64,000 nucleotides of DNA from Thamnidium elegans (GCA_025201345.1 JAIXMG010000005.1:620001-684000), one strand, 5' to 3'. Positions 35,159-54,003 are shown, numbered from the stretch's first letter. The notes: a model not told the origin generated them from the sequence alone. Numbers and translations are program-made.

Positions 35159-36404
35159 ATGTCCAAAAAAAATAACACCCGCAAGTTTTCATCTTTAAAG
35201 AAATCAGATGAAAATGGTAATGGTATTCCCACCAGTAACCCTAATGACGTACTTGATAGAGAAGTGGCCGCACCTGGTAAAAAAAAAGAAAAAAAAAGCT
35301 ATATATACACGATGAAAGGAATGTTTAAGTACTAACCTGTATAATAATTTAGATTCTACTATTGTAGAAGCTGACCAAGCAAATAAACCTGTTTCTAGCT
35401 ACTCTTTCTTTTCTCGTGTTCTCTCTATTCCTCTTGTTCGCGACGGTTCTTCTATTGTTCAACACTACGCCAACCAAAACTCAGTCAGCCGTTTCGCTTT
35501 AAACAAGGCCGAATCTACCATCAAGATGGCTGCTTCAATTGCTTCACCTTATACGGAAAAGTACAAGCATCATTTATTAAAGGCGGATCAAATGGGTTGT
35601 CAATCACTTGATGTGGTAGAAAATAAATTTCCTGTTGTTCGTCAAGATACTGGAGAATTGTTCACGACAGTAAAGCAATCTCCTCAAAGAGTATATAAAG
35701 ATGTGAGAGAAAAAATGAGCCATGTCGTACAAGTGCCGGTTAATCATGCAACTGAAATTGTGAACAGATATCTCCCTGCTGTGGAACAATCTGATAGAGC
35801 TGTAGTAGATGAGAATAGAAAATTATTATCGCTAATAAATGAATTCAAGGAAAGATTAACTCATCGTGTAACCACTCAATTACAATCAATTCCTCACTCT
35901 AAAGCTGATGTGGCTCGTTTAGCTGAAACAAATCAATTACTTCAAGAAGCATTCCAGTCTATCCAAAAGGCAAACACGCGTCTTCAAGACTTTGTTATCT
36001 CTGTAAAGGGAGGTTATACTTCAACTCAAAATAAGGCAAATCAACGTATCAATGAATTAACTATTGACTTAATCAAAAGATTGGACTCTGCTGCTGCCTA
36101 TGTAAAAGAACGTCAAATGATCTCTAATTTACCAAGCTCGTTACATGTTGTTGTAGACCCTCTTGTTAACTTTGCCTCTAATGAATATGAAATTGTACGC
36201 ACTGAAATGCTAAAGGATGATGTTGCTCCTTTAAAGAAAGCTACCAATATTATGCATTTAACTCAAGAGTACGTGTTGCCTTTAATCCATAATTCTATTC
36301 AAGGTGTACAAGAACAGGTTCGTCAGTATAGTAATTACGCAAATAATTCCAAAGTTGTTCAAGATGTTAGATCAACTTTCGGTCTTGTAACCGTCAAGGC
36401 TTAA
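35159..36404 (+). CDS. Perilipin-family lipid-droplet protein
   Basis: Two exons (35159-35276, 35353-36404; 76-nt intron) give 389 aa. After a polar N-terminus the PAT/perilipin pattern appears: SRVLSIPLVRDGSSIVQHYA, an 11-mer-like amphipathic helix region (RFALNKAESTIKMAASIASP) and YKHHLLKADQMGCQSLDVVE, which is diagnostic of fungal perilipins (MPL1/CAP20). The rest is helical and polar, ending SSLHVVVDPLVNFA...VQDVRSTFGLV. No signal peptide or transmembrane helix is seen, as expected for a protein that coats neutral-lipid droplets through amphipathic helices. Oil-rich Mucoromycota normally express such proteins strongly. Phosphorylation control is known for the family but not shown here. 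Confidence 0.88.
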
Positions 36405-36684
36405 ACCTTTTTTTTATTTTTTTCTTATCTCTTTCTCTCTTTGCACATACATATATCTATCTTTCATTCAACTATAACAAAATAAAAAATAAAGCACACA
36501 CATCCTTTTAGTACATATCTATCAATAAACTATACTTTTTTTTTTTCATTTCAACTTGTTTTCGTTTCATTTTTTCGGTTTATTAAGACTCAATTACCCG
36601 GCTCGGATCTTATTGTAAACCAGGGCTTCAATGCATGGGAAAAAAAAAAAAGGCTTGAATTACAACTTTTTTTATTTACATAAA

Positions 36685-39809
<3,125 letters not shown>

Positions 39810-39869
39810 TACCCTTTTTTTTTTGTATAATTATTAAAAAAATTACTTTTTTTTATTTTATTTTATACG

Positions 39870-40800
39870 CTATTGAACAACACCTTTCATTTCGGGTGGA
39901 CAATCCGGTTGGTTATAAGGATGAGTGATTCTAAACTCTGGCAAGGTCATGAGTGTATTCCGAATCTTGGTGATATACGGGTACGGCCTCATATCTACAT
40001 CATGACGCTTGGCTGCAAATACCATTGGTACCAAGCAAAAGTCCGCAATTGAAATCTGGTCAGCTACGCAGTATGTACCCGAAAGAATTTCTAGTCTTTT
40101 TTCCAAACCTGTATAAGAATTAGGTTAATTTTTTTTTTTGCATTGTTGTTGGCTGTCTCACATTACAAGCAAATCCTGATTCAATCATCTCTCGAGCAAA
40201 TTCTTTTCTTTTTTCAAAGTCGATATCGACAAGTCTTAGTACATTTTTTACTTGTAAAGGCTGAATATCGCAAGCAATATCGAGAGCAATTGACCATGTC
40301 TAAAAAAAATATTACGAATTTAAGTATGTTTGAGTTCATTGGGTGTGTGATAAAATATTTTTACCTCAGCTCTGTGAATCAAACCTTTAGGAAAAATAGG
40401 TCTTTCTATATATTTTATGCCAATCTTTAGTCATCAATTATTCTATTTTTGCGAGGGTTTTTGTTTCTTTTTACCTGGATATGTAGTTTCCAAGTACTCA
40501 ATGATGGCTAAACTTTGAGTTAGTACTTTTCCGGTTTTGGTAATAAAGCATGGCAGTTTTTTGCATGGGTTAAGCTTTGCATAATCTCCAGATAGCTATA
40601 CGTAAAAATAGCAAACATGGCATTTTTAAAAATGTAACAATAGATTAGTTTTTTTTTTCACTTACATGTTCTCCAGCAGCCATATCAATGTATTTAGCCT
40701 CATATGCAATGTTCTTCCAAGCTAGAGCTAATCTTACTCTCCAGGAAGTATCAGAGGCATAACTACTATATAATATTGGCCTACATTCGTACTGTGGCAT
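39870..40800 (-). CDS. GSTZ1: Maleylacetoacetate isomerase / zeta-class glutathione S-transferase
   Basis: Five exons (40800-40666, 40595-40475, 40405-40365, 40299-40167, 40108-39870) give 222 aa, the usual length for the family. The N-terminal thioredoxin fold reads ILYSSYASDTSWRVRLALAW, with the SS.A...WRVR active-site pattern of zeta GSTs (usually SSCSWRVR, here with Ala in place of Cys), then LNPCKKLPCF and QSLAIIEYLE. The C-terminal helical domain has SIALDIACDIQPLQV and YCVADQISIADFCLVPMVFA with HPYNQPDCPPEM at the end. The enzyme isomerises maleylacetoacetate to fumarylacetoacetate in Phe/Tyr degradation using glutathione. Its stop is 60 bp from the convergent AlaRS stop. The exon 4 donor (GTAATG) was chosen because it alone keeps frame. 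Confidence 0.9.
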
Positions 40801-43354
40801 TGTCTACAACAACAAAAATAAGTTTCTCGTTATATACTTCATGTGTGCATATATGTACTTTATCAGATTGTGTTCCAACCATTTTTTATTTGTTTGTTTT
40901 GATAAGAATAATTTTTTTTTTTTTTGTACAAAAATTAAATTCGTACTTTTTTAAATACCTTTTTTTTTTATGAAAAAACGTCATAACGTTCAGGGCCGTA
41001 CGAGTTTTGGTTTCATGCAAAATGTGTTAAACTTCCGTGTGTATTATTCATTTAGCCAATGGAAATACAAGAAAATGTATGCTGCATTTAATTTTGCGTC
41101 ACATGGTAACATGGGAACTAGGAAGTAAAAGGGTTGCAAGTACATGATCTTCTCTGAAAAGATAACTTACATTCCCTACAAGTATAAATTAATACCAGTT
41201 TATCGAGAATGGTTATATGTGTGTCATTTGATAAATATATGGCGAACGATAATAAAAATAGATTTAGGAATATTTAGAAATGTTACCTACCAATTGTAAA
41301 AATCCTTTTATACGCCTTCTTCTCTATCAGCAGTGCTCTATCACCCATTGTTATTATTTTATTCAGCTTATTATCTGGAAGATGTATCGAGATAGAATAG
41401 ACTATTAAAAGCTATAAATAAAATAGTACGGTAGTGACTCAATTTAAGGGTCCCCCCCCCCGCTTTAACACCATTATTCGGTTAGAGGGTGGAATCACAC
41501 AAAACTACCAAATATAGCTGAAAAATATGCCTTTTTTTTATATAACAAGTTTTGTGATGCCGGAATAGTATTCTTGTTTTTTTCAGGAGATTAAGTGGTA
41601 CGGACCCAGTCGACAGTATTTTTAAATAGTGATATTTGGTATAATATATTCACCATTCTTTGTAGTAAATTTGGTCGATTGTTACATGGTGTTTTTGACT
41701 TTCTACAATAGCCAACAATGCGATATCCATTATTTTTCAATTAGTTTATGTAAGCATGACGTCTTGGTATTATATCTACAATGTTTGTCGCAAGATCAAC
41801 TACAGAATTGGAGTTAATTTATGGAAAATCCTTGGTATACGTTCTATTTACACGTTCAGAAAGAAAGTGTGGCGTATTGCTTTTTAGTTACCTTTATAAA
41901 GTGATAAAAAAAAAGTAGCTTTAGCTTTACAATATTACATTCGGGCGGATCATATTTGAGCGTTTGTAAAAAGTGCTCTTATACGCGGCAGTTGCTTTGA
42001 GAATAACAATATCCTTTTGTACAGACATAGAAGAAAATATGTGCAAAAGAAAGAAAACTAATTTTTTTATTTTTAAAGAAAAGATAGAATAAGTAATTAG
42101 TAGGCTGATAAATTAACGGGTCTATTTGCTCATGCGGTCTATTTTATATAAAAACATGTCTACAACTTAAATAGATAGGTTGAAAAAGTGTCCAATTGAG
42201 GGTGGACGTACTTTATTATAAAGAGACGCTTAAGAAAACTAAGTAGTTAACTAGTGTATTTATTAAAACCTATTTCTATCTAGTTAGAACCTTTGTCATT
42301 TTACTTACTGAATAAAAGAAAGAGAATGTTTATGCTGAAATTCAAAGGTTGTGTTATCTTCAATTTAAAAGTGCGTAACACAGGTTCGTTTTTCTTTCTT
42401 ATCTGATCGTTTTCATTTGCTGTAGAACTGACAGACTAATAGTTCAAACCAGACCTCTATTATGATAGTTATATTGATATGAAACATAATTAGACATTTC
42501 AATGGTAATAGAGGTAAATACGCTTAAAAAGCTACTAGTTGAAAAACTGACATATGTTATAGATGGTCCTTAACTGTCCGAAAAAAAATAAGGGGTAAAC
42601 TCCACTATGTTATTTTGCGAGTAAGTAATATAAAAATACACGTGTTTCTCAGAGTAATAGATTTATTTTTTTCATAGAAAAAAAATATAATAGTGGTTCA
42701 TTGGTAAAAAGTGTGACAGAACTTATATTTGTAAATGGTTTCTGTCACATTCTTATAAAATGCGCTTGAACCCACGATTCTATTCTGAAAACAGTATATT
42801 TGATCCATCAAACGTAAAAATGAAAAATACAGCCTGCCATTTATTGTGTTTTAAATCTCAGTAATAGACCCGGCTTTTGAAAAGTGATAGTTTCCCCATT
42901 TGTTTCTGAAACCCCAAAAAAAAAAAAAAAAAAAGTGTGTTCCCCTTTTGATGGACTTTCATTTTACTCGACAAGTAACTACAACAACATATAAATCAAG
43001 AACCTAACTACAATAATTATATAAAAATTACGTTTGACCTTTTTAAATATAAAATATATCCGTATATGTGAAATATCTGTTAAGAGAAAGAGTAAAAATT
43101 ACATAACAGAATTCATGTGAATATTTTTTTTTGTCAGTGAATACTATCCAAAGTTGGAGTGATGTCAGGCATGTCAGCTATTCATAACCGTATTTGGAAT
43201 TTTACACCTTAGTCAATTCAACCTGGATAAATGCAGTGAATTAGATTGGCTTAAAAAAAAATTACTTTAAAAAAAGCCTTTTTTTATTATTATTATTTTC
43301 TTTTCTCTTTTGTTATTTTTTTTTTGGTTGAGTAAAATAAAAAAATAAAACACA
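40801..43354. other. 2.5-kb intergenic stretch, no gene seen
   Basis: AT-rich, with a C10 run at 41452-41461 and two small perfect inverted repeats: ACCTCTATTA at 42453 against 42506-42515, and TGTGACAGAA at 42712-42721 against 42740-42749. Open frames up to 62 codons occur, but none is convincing. Confidence 0.5.
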
Positions 43355-45892
43355 ATGTCAACTGCTTTTAAAAGAATGCAAGCTGTAAAGCAACACTTGT
43401 CTCCTGAAGAAGAATATGCTAGCGCTGTCGAGTAAATAACAAGCGTCCCTTAAAAATATATATAACTCTTGGACTAACCAATTTTTTTTATTTTTAAAAA
43501 AAAAAGTCCTGTTGCTAGTATGAACGAGGAAAGAGCAAAAGCTGCTTTTGATATTCGTGCCTTGACTGTTTTAATGGATGGTGGCGAAAAGAATACAAAC
43601 GTAAATAGATAGATAGATATATAGTTCTTCTCTTGTTTTATTTAACTAAATTACCTGTATATATATATATTTTTTTTAGCTCAAAGAGAAAATTATGCAA
43701 GAGTTAGAAAGAGATCCTCTTTTCAAAATGGATGATATTCACGATATTTCTAAAAGCGAACTTCGTGAACGTACAATGGAAAAGGTACCATATATAAAAA
43801 GAAATGATTTATATATATATTCTATATGACTGACACTCCTTTCATAGTTCCGTAGTATGCTTCATCATCTTCAAAATGAATCTGTTGAAACTTTTAAAAA
43901 GCGTATGGAAATTGTCAGTTTGATTGATCCCGGTTTCTGGACCAGATTTGGTGTCCACTGTAAGTTTGAAAAAAAAAAAAATATGTGGATGTATTTTAAC
44001 CTTTTTGGTAGATGGCTTATTTGTTGGTGCTTTACAAAGTAATGCTACACCCGGTCAATTAGGTTACTGGTTTCAAAAGGGTGCACTTTCATTAAGTGGA
44101 TTTATTGGTTGTTTCGCCATGACTGAAATTGGACACGGTTCTAACGTTCCTGGACTTGAAACTACTGCTACATTTGACGAAGCCTCTGATACTTTTATTA
44201 TCCATACACCTACACTCACTGCTACCAAATGGTGGATCGGTGGTGCTGCTCACTCTGCTACGCACGCTGCTGTATTTGCTCAATTGATTGTCAAGGGTAA
44301 AAGATACGGTACAAAGTGTTTCGTTGTACCTTTGAGAGATCCCAAGACTTACAACACATTACCTGGTATTAACATTGGTGATATCGGTAAAAAGATGGTA
44401 AATACCTTTTGTTTTTTTAAAAAAAATATTGTTATAATATTAACATCATTTTAGGGAAGAGATGGTATTGATAATGGTTGGATCCAATTCACTAGTGTAA
44501 GTATTCCCAGAACCTATATGCTTCAAAAGCATACAAAAGTATCTAGAACTGGTGATGTTATTGAACCTAAGCTTCAGCAATTGGTAAGTTTTTTATATAC
44601 ACCTACAATTTTTTTTTGCAGAGTACCAATTTCTTTTTTCTTAAAAATAGACATATGGTGCACTTTTACAAGGTCGTGTTACTATGGTTGCTGATAGTGG
44701 ACATTTCTCAAAGAAGGCACTTTCCATTGCTATTAGATACGCTGCCGTCCGTCGTCAATTCTCCAGCTCCAACTCCAACGGTATTGAAACCAAACTTTTG
44801 GACTACCCTATCCATCAACGTCGTTTAATGCCCTTATTATCACAAACATTTGCTATGCTTTTCACCGGTACTGAAATGACCGAAATGTATAACGCTATGA
44901 TGACTCGATTAGAAGGTGCTAAAGAAGGAGATGCCGATTTAGACGAAGTAATTGAAATCCTCAAGGAAACACATTCTACCAGTGCCGGTCTTAAGGCATT
45001 CTGTACATGGAACTGTCTTAGCACCATTGAAGCCTGTAGACAAGCTTGTGGTGGTCATGGTTACTCTTCATACACTGGTTTAGCTGCCATGTATCAAGAC
45101 TTTGCAGTTCAATGTACTTGGGAAGGTGATAATACCATCTTGACTCTTCAATTGGGACGTTACTTGATCTCTTGTTATCGTGAAGCTGTCAGCGGAAAGA
45201 AGCTTTCTCCTGGTGTTGGTTACCTTAACAACTTGGATCAATTGATCGGTAAACGTTGTTCTGTAAATAACTTGGAGGATATCTTGTCTCCCCAAGTCAT
45301 TACTGAAGGTTGGCAAGTTGTTTGTGCTAACGTTGTTAGAAACGCTAGTCTTGAATTTGAAGCATGCCTTAAGAAAGGTATGCAACCTGATGATGCCTAT
45401 GAAGAATGTTCTCAATCTCGTCTTTATGCTGCTAAACTCCATTCATTCGGTTACTTGTTTAACCGGTTTGCTGATGGTGTTGCTAAAGTTACTGGTAACC
45501 TTCATGATATTTTAATCAAGGTGTGCCTTTTATACGGTCTTTACTCTATTGAAGAAAACGCAGGCGCATTCTTACAATACCAATACTTTACACCTGCTCA
45601 AATCGAATTTATTCGTAGCAGTGTCAACAGACTCTGTAAAGATGTTCGTGACCAAGCCATTCCTTTAGTTGATTCTTTCAACTTGTCTGATTATATGATT
45701 AATAGTCCTTTGGGTCGTAAGGACGGTAATGTTTATGTTCACTACTTTGATCAAGTGAAGCGTTCAAACCCTCAAGGCGAACATCCTTACTTTGAAAAGC
45801 TTATCAAGCCTTTGATTGAGCGTGAAGTAGGCTATGATGAAGAAGAAGATGAAGAAGCTGGATTGGAAGACGAAGATGACGATGATTATTAA
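43355..45892 (+). CDS. POX1: Acyl-CoA oxidase (peroxisomal beta-oxidation)
   Basis: Seven exons (43355-43431, 43507-43600, 43680-43784, 43848-43959, 44012-44397, 44455-44583, 44651-45892) give 714 aa, normal for the family. Visible features: the ACOX N-terminal helical domain ([20 protein letters not shown]), FAD/acyl-CoA dehydrogenase fold ([47 protein letters not shown]) and the catalytic-base region [13 protein letters not shown] (Glu near 457). It oxidises acyl-CoA to trans-2-enoyl-CoA, producing H2O2. The C-terminus is strongly acidic (EDEDDDDY) with no PTS1; several yeast acyl-CoA oxidases likewise enter peroxisomes without a C-terminal signal. Substrate chain length cannot be judged. 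Confidence 0.95.
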
Positions 45893-46253
45893 ATATTAAA
45901 TACCACACACACAAATATAATACATGTATACAAATAAATTTTTAAGTTTTTATTAAGCGTGCTAGATAATCTAGCTGTATTTTTTAATTTTGATACTTAT
46001 TCCAAATGACAGTATAATAAATGTTTTTGTGTGGATCAAAACCTTCTATTATTTTATTGATACAGATTTATTAAAAACATTGATAATCACATGTCTTCGA
46101 AAACTATGTTGTCGTTTGAGCACCAAAAACACTCCAAACTGGATATTAAGCATTTTTATCGGTATTTTAAACTTTTGCTTTTTTTTTTAGTCTGAATAAA
46201 AAAGTTAGCTTCCCTTTCTTCTTGTCCCTTTTATATTATATAAACAACAAGCC
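45893..46253. other. Short intergenic stretch between acyl-CoA oxidase and ChAP genes
   Basis: About 360 bp of AT-rich DNA with an AATAAA word near 45930 that may be the oxidase polyadenylation signal. No gene seen. Confidence 0.5.
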
Positions 46254-48933
46254 ATGGCAGACACTTTGAAAGATATTCCAGAGTTCTTTGAGACTGAGCT
46301 TGGAGAGTCTATTATTGCTCGTACCGATGCTTTAGGTACGTCTTCTTTCTTTTTCTTTTTCTTTTTTTTTGCATTCATTCAATTTCAGGAACCAAAAGAC
46401 TAAACACTCTTATTTAGGTTCTTTTCGTGAATTGGGTCCTCCAGACCTTTGTCATATTATTAAAGTGAATGCTAAGCCTGGTGTAAAAGAGGTAATACAC
46501 ATATAAAAAACTGATACTCTTGATCTTTTTATGATATCAACATTTTTTGTTGTTGTTGTTGTTGTTGTTGTTGTCGTATACATAGATTGGTAGTTATCAT
46601 TATATATCTGGAGTGGATGCTTCTTCCTCTGCTTCTTTGGCGGTTTATTTAAACTCGTTAACTTATTCTATGGTAAGAAAATCTCTTTTAAAAAAAGCTT
46701 GATTACTTGTAACTAAGCTATTTATAGGATGATTCGCAATCCTGGTTCACAAAATCAAATGCTTGGCGTATTCGATCTGGTATTTACTGGTAATATTATA
46801 TAAAACAGTTGGAAAAAAATATATAGTGTTATTGATTTCAAACTAGTTGTTTTAACGCTTTTTCTCGAATGGATGTTCGAGTGGAAGTAAAGATTCCAGG
46901 TGGTGTAGAAAGTTACTATGTTGATGTTCGTGGAGAAAGGTAAAAATAGAAAATAGTTGTCACACACACAGTTGATTTATATATATATATATATGTATAT
47001 ATAAAAAGACATGAAGCAACCGCAGACATCTGGCAAGAAACTTACTTATCAGCAGTACTAAGAGCGATTCTTTACTCGGACGATAACTATTACCGCTTAG
47101 CAGGGTATCGAAAAGTAGATCCCATTTTAAACTTACAGTCTGAAAAGAGGTTTTTGGAGGCTGCTGAATCTTTGTTTTGGAAAGGTTGGCAGTTGGGAAG
47201 CAAACCAGAAATTCAAGTGGCTACTTCGGTTCATAATCATTTAACGGATGGTATTATGAAGTATTTTGGTGATAGTTTTAGGTTTGGGCCTGCTATTGAG
47301 CTGTTTAAAAAGTTGCATGGCAAGGATCCAGAAGTAGGTGCGTTGTTGGCAAAGGCTTATATTGGTCAGAATGAAGAAATAAAGGCTGTCAACGTCTTGT
47401 ATAATGATTTACGATTGGTTTCTATGGGTTATCCTTTGATTCATGTACAAGTTGACTTTTTAAGAACAAAGGTAATAGAAAAAGAAAATATGTGTGTGTG
47501 TGTGTGCTGTCACAAAGCTAATTTTAATTCATTGTTATTAGGGGGAATTTAATATGGCGCTAAAATTAGCGAAATATGCTGTAGATACTACACCATCTGA
47601 GTATCTAACTTGGGCTAAATTAACTGAAGGTTTGTTTATAATTTAGCATCTGTTATATATATTAGAAGCTTACTTTTTTATAGTTTATATTGATCTTAAT
47701 GATTATAAAAGCGTAAGAGGAAAAAAGAAAAAAACGTAAAAAAAAAAAAAAAAAAAAAAAAAACTAAATATATTCCTGTAGGCTTTACTGACTCTAAACT
47801 CGTGCCCTATGTTTACATACAATGAAAGAGACATGCATCGTATGCCACCCTCATTAAAGACACATCTTCCTATTAAACCAGATATTATTAGTTCAGGTAT
47901 TATGGAAGAAGATGCTGGTCGCGAATCCGAGGTACTTTAAAAAATACACACATAAAAAAAAACCTGAACCTAATATAATCTTAGGCTGATTCACAAATAT
48001 CAAGACTTCCAGCACCTTCTTTGCATGGAACATTTGCTAAAGCGTACTCACTATTAACAAGATTAGCTAATGCGTTAGGATGGGATGAATTACTTCGTTG
48101 TAGATCGCAAGTATTTGTTATGGAAGAAGAATACCGTATGCATAAAGCACAAGCCGATCATCGAAAGAGCATATCAACCGAAGAATTGGGTCAAAAATTA
48201 AAAAATACAACCTTGACTGAACCTAAATTACCAGAGGCATCAGTTGAAAAACCGACACAAGCAGCAGATGATGAAGAACAAGAAGTTTCATTTTCGTTTG
48301 GAAATAAGAGATTATGTGAAAGATGGCTTGATAACTTATTTATGGTCTTGTATGAAGATTTAAGAGTTTATACTTTTTGGAGAACTGAAGCCGCTCATTA
48401 TCGTACTCAAAAGATTGCGTATCGAAAAACTGGTACTGAATGGGAACTTTTAGGTGATCTTGGATTAAGATTATGGCACGAGGTAAAGAATTTTATTTTT
48501 TTATGAGTGCTACTTTATTTTAATACAGTTTTAGAGTGAAGCAAAAGAAGCTTATGAACTTTGCTTGGATCACAAATTCTCTGCAAAGGCTTGGATGAAA
48601 TTACTGGAGATTTATGCCAAAGAAGGAAATACACAAAAAGCATTATTAGCAGCAGTAAAGTTAACTGTTTATCATGAGAGATGGTATCATGAAATTGTGG
48701 TATGTACATATTCAAGTCTTACTGTTATATATATAGTTTGTATTAACACATTTTATAATTTATAGTACCCTACTGAAATTGCGTGTAATTTAAACAGCTT
48801 GATTAGAAAAGTGGGTCTTTCAAAAATGCAAAACATTTTAACTTCTATGAACTTGCCAAAGCCTGTTCAAAAGTTAATGACTCGATACTTTGATTATGGG
48901 GAATTATTTCAAGTAGAAGGATATGAATCATAA
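46254..48933 (+). CDS. BUD7: Exomer ChAP-family protein (Chs6/Bud7/Bch-like)
   Basis: Twelve exons give 652 aa: 46254-46335, 46418-46491, 46586-46672, 46728-46789, 46847-46939, 47009-47471, 47542-47629, 47684-47712, 47782-47931, 47985-48482, 48535-48699, 48766-48933. The N-terminus has FRELGPPDLCHIIKV and YISGVDASSSASLAVYLNSL, hallmark blocks of the ChAPs (Chs5p-Arf1p-binding) family, followed by TPR-like helices (ALLAKAYIGQNEEIKAVNVL, GEFNMALKLAKYAVD). ChAPs form, with Chs5, the exomer coat that carries chitin synthase and a few other cargos from the trans-Golgi to the plasma membrane. Which of the four yeast paralogues it matches best cannot be decided by eye. Intron 2 contains a (GTT)n microsatellite (about 46549-46575); exon 8 is only 29 nt. 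Confidence 0.9.
46549..46575 (+). repeat. (GTT)n microsatellite in an intron
   Basis: Eight to nine TTG/GTT units inside intron 2 of the ChAP gene. Confidence 0.75.
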
Positions 48934-49194
48934 TAAACGCGTGTTTCCCCTCTGGGTTCATATTATCGTTAAAAGTACTAAACTAACTCGTCTTTTTTGT
49001 ACGCGTGTTTTTCACTTTCGCGACTTTTTTTTTTTGAAGCATGACTGTAAGTTACACTTGGTGTGACTTCCAGTAAAAAAGGAGTTGAAAAAGATTTTTT
49101 TTTTTTTTTTTCCTCTTTTTTTTTTTTTTTATATCAGCATTTTTTTTATTATAAATAAAAACGAAAAAGAGTAGTTGATTAGACAAGAAAAGAA

Positions 49195-51385
<2,191 letters not shown>

Positions 51386-52199
51386 TCTTTTTTTTATTAT
51401 TATTACTTTTTTTTTTATAGCATATATTACATACACACACACACTCACAAATTTGCATCGTTATTAAAAACCTTTTTTTTCTTTTAAACCCTTTTCCCGT
51501 TTTTTTTTTTTTTTTTTTTTTTGCTTGATGCACTAAATAAATTATACCATGGGGGGTTCATAACACGGCAAATGCGTCATCGTAGAATTTACCAAAAGGC
51601 AAAAAAAAAAAAACTTTTTCATTTTCATTAATTTTTAAAAATTTTGATAGCAACTTGAGAGAGTAGTCTCCATTCTGTTAACTATCTTTCTTTTTCAGTA
51701 AAGAAAAAGAAAAAATAGTATCCGCAATAACTATAACTATGACCAGTAAAATAGCATATTCCCAGAGCCTTCGAAACTCAAAACTTTGTTTTAACTCAAA
51801 GGATGAAAATAGCAAGCTACCAAAGGCAACTTAATTTATACCCATTACAGGTACAGCAAAAAAATAGATTTCTCTAAAAAATTGCCACTAAGTCTGGAGA
51901 CCTTCCCTAACGTAAAATTGTATTGAATGATAAAACATTCTAGTATGTAATAGTAATTAACGTCAAGTGCAGATCTTCTCTGTTGCTATAAAGAAAAAAA
52001 AATTGAAATTTCTTGCTGAAATTCTTTTTATACCCTTCTAAAAAAAATTTCTTTTGTAAAAGGACTGTTTGTGACAACGATTTACTTATTCCCCCAGCAT
52101 TATGGCTTAGAAAAGAAAGAAATAGCAGTCTATTTGTTTAAAATTTCTATATTCTTGTTACTGATTACCCCTTTCTATTTTATTATATTATTTAACTAA
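51386..52199. other. Intergenic, no gene seen
   Basis: AT-rich with T runs at 51501-51522 and A runs. No ORF of note. Confidence 0.5.
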
Positions 52200-52826
52200 A
52201 TGTCTGACATCCCTATTTACAAGTATACTCCTTTACCTGCTTTAGAAGTAAAAATTACGATACCTTTCGATGACTATGAAGCTTATATTAAGAAAGAACC
52301 AGAGGTTCATGGTGTTAAGTGGGTATATAAATCCTATCGTTGCGCTTCTGGACTTATGAGTAAAGACATAATATATAAGTCTGAGTCTTAGTCCAAGTAT
52401 TACCAATGTCATCGCGCTGGATCAGCTAGAAAAAGAACACGTATTGGGATGGAAAATACAACTAAAAAAAGACCCATTCAAAAAGAATCCAAAAAAATTG
52501 ATTGTAAGCTAAGCTTTAACCCTGCCGAACCATCCAACGTAACAATTAAGTACTCATGTCAACACAACCATACGATTGGAAGTTTCGAAGACATGAAACA
52601 TCTTACATTGTCTTCTACTTTGAAAGAGTTAATTGAATCGCAAGTAACTCTTGGTTACGTTAAGCGTGATGTACGAGTTTCATTGCAAAAACATTTCTCG
52701 CGTATGGATACTTCGACCCATCATGATCATTTTGTACACCCAGATGAAATTTATAATATTTATCTCAAAATCGAAGAACGCAAGTACAAGTTGAAAAACA
52801 ATCTGTTTGAGTCCGTTGAAGCATGA
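52200..52826 (+). pseudogene. Transposon-derived WRKY/GCM1-like zinc-binding ORF interrupted by TAG
   Basis: An ATG at 52200 opens 63 codons to a TAG at 52389, and the identical frame then continues for 145 codons to a TGA at 52824. Joined conceptually, the text has the Cys/His layout of the N-terminal DNA-binding domain of MULE-type transposases: WVYKSYRCASG, YYQCHRAGSARKRTR, KIDCKLSFNP, YSCQHNHTIGS. No DDE catalytic domain follows, so this is a truncated, broken copy or a co-opted DNA-binding domain that has since acquired a stop. Splicing could in principle remove the TAG (GTATAT donor at about 52322, TCTTAG acceptor ending 52391), but that would delete the first Cys block. Confidence 0.6.
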
Positions 52827-54003
52827 TTAGAGTGTCAGAGTTATTTTAATAGACAAGGCTTTTAGTTGTAAATATATAGTGGTAAAAAGATGACCTTTTA
52901 TTGAGTTTATATTTTAAAGTAATCTATATCTAAATTGAAGTAGTACACAGCTTATTCTATTTTAGCTGTGACAAGAGAACCTACGTAATGATGACTACTC
53001 AACCTATAAGTCTCCCAGCTTCTGTGCGAACTATTCATTCTGTTTTCTTTCGTGTTGGCAAAAGGATCTTCTTTTGCAATTCAACAACTTTTGTCTGGAT
53101 GCTACACACAATACAACCAAGGAAACGCAATTTTTTGAAGTATTAACAGTCACGATTAGCTAATATTTTGGGAGAAAATACGGTTCTATTTTCTGCCAAA
53201 ACAAAATGCTTACGTCACTCTTTTTCTATTATTATTATTTTCCCACAAAGAATTTTTTTTCTTCTTCTTTAGTATCTTTTGAATGCATAAACCGGCGAAA
53301 ATGAGCCACACTCTTAACCAGAACCCCAACCCCTCTTCTTCCACCAGTGACTCTTCCCTCTGACTCTTTTTTCTAACAACTAGTTCTAGTTATAGCTACT
53401 GGAATTACTTTATGAAACTCGAGTAATGTTTTTGTTCATTTGGTAAACCCTGCCACTTTTTTTCTTTTTTTTCGGGAACCTTTTTTTTACTTTTCTTAAA
53501 GCAAATATAAAGCTGTTTCAATGCGCCTTTTTCTGCTTTGTGATCCCTTAGGGGGTCTCGGTGGACGCGTTCAATTTTTACTCCAAACTTTCTTGTTAAT
53601 TAATACATGCCGTTTATATACTGTAGCATGGCGACCGTTTTAGCTTTAGGTGTACTATTCCGTATATAAGAGGACCTGTATAGCGCCACGACGCGTACCT
53701 AATTTTGGCGAGTTACGTTTCCTACGGTATATACATTTCACTGGTATAAGTGATCAGAGTCATGTATTAGTTAATAGTAGCAGAGAAAGTGGGTCCCTCA
53801 CGATATCAAACCAGGTCTACGTCCTGTGGGGGATGGATACTAGAATGGAAATATGTATATATACATGTTTACTTTTTTAGTTGAACCAAGAGTTTGATTT
53901 TATTTAGTTTACATTTTGGTTTTTAATAAAATAAAAAAATGCTTAATACGGGATTTGACAACTAGTGCTTAATAAAAAAAAAAAGTTTGATTTAATAAGT
54001 CAT
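52827..54003. other. Intergenic, no gene seen
   Basis: A 20-codon ATG frame at 53301 (MSHTLNQNPNPSSSTSDSSL) sits in a locally C-rich patch and could be the first exon or upstream ORF of something, but nothing continues it. The rest is AT-rich. Confidence 0.4.

Noticed and set aside
41144..41299. 51-codon ATG frame in the 40.8-43.4 kb gap
   Set aside because: AT-driven composition and no splice or homology support.
53301..53363. 20-codon ATG frame MSHTLNQNPNPSSSTSDSSL
   Set aside because: Too short, with no donor site and no continuing exon.
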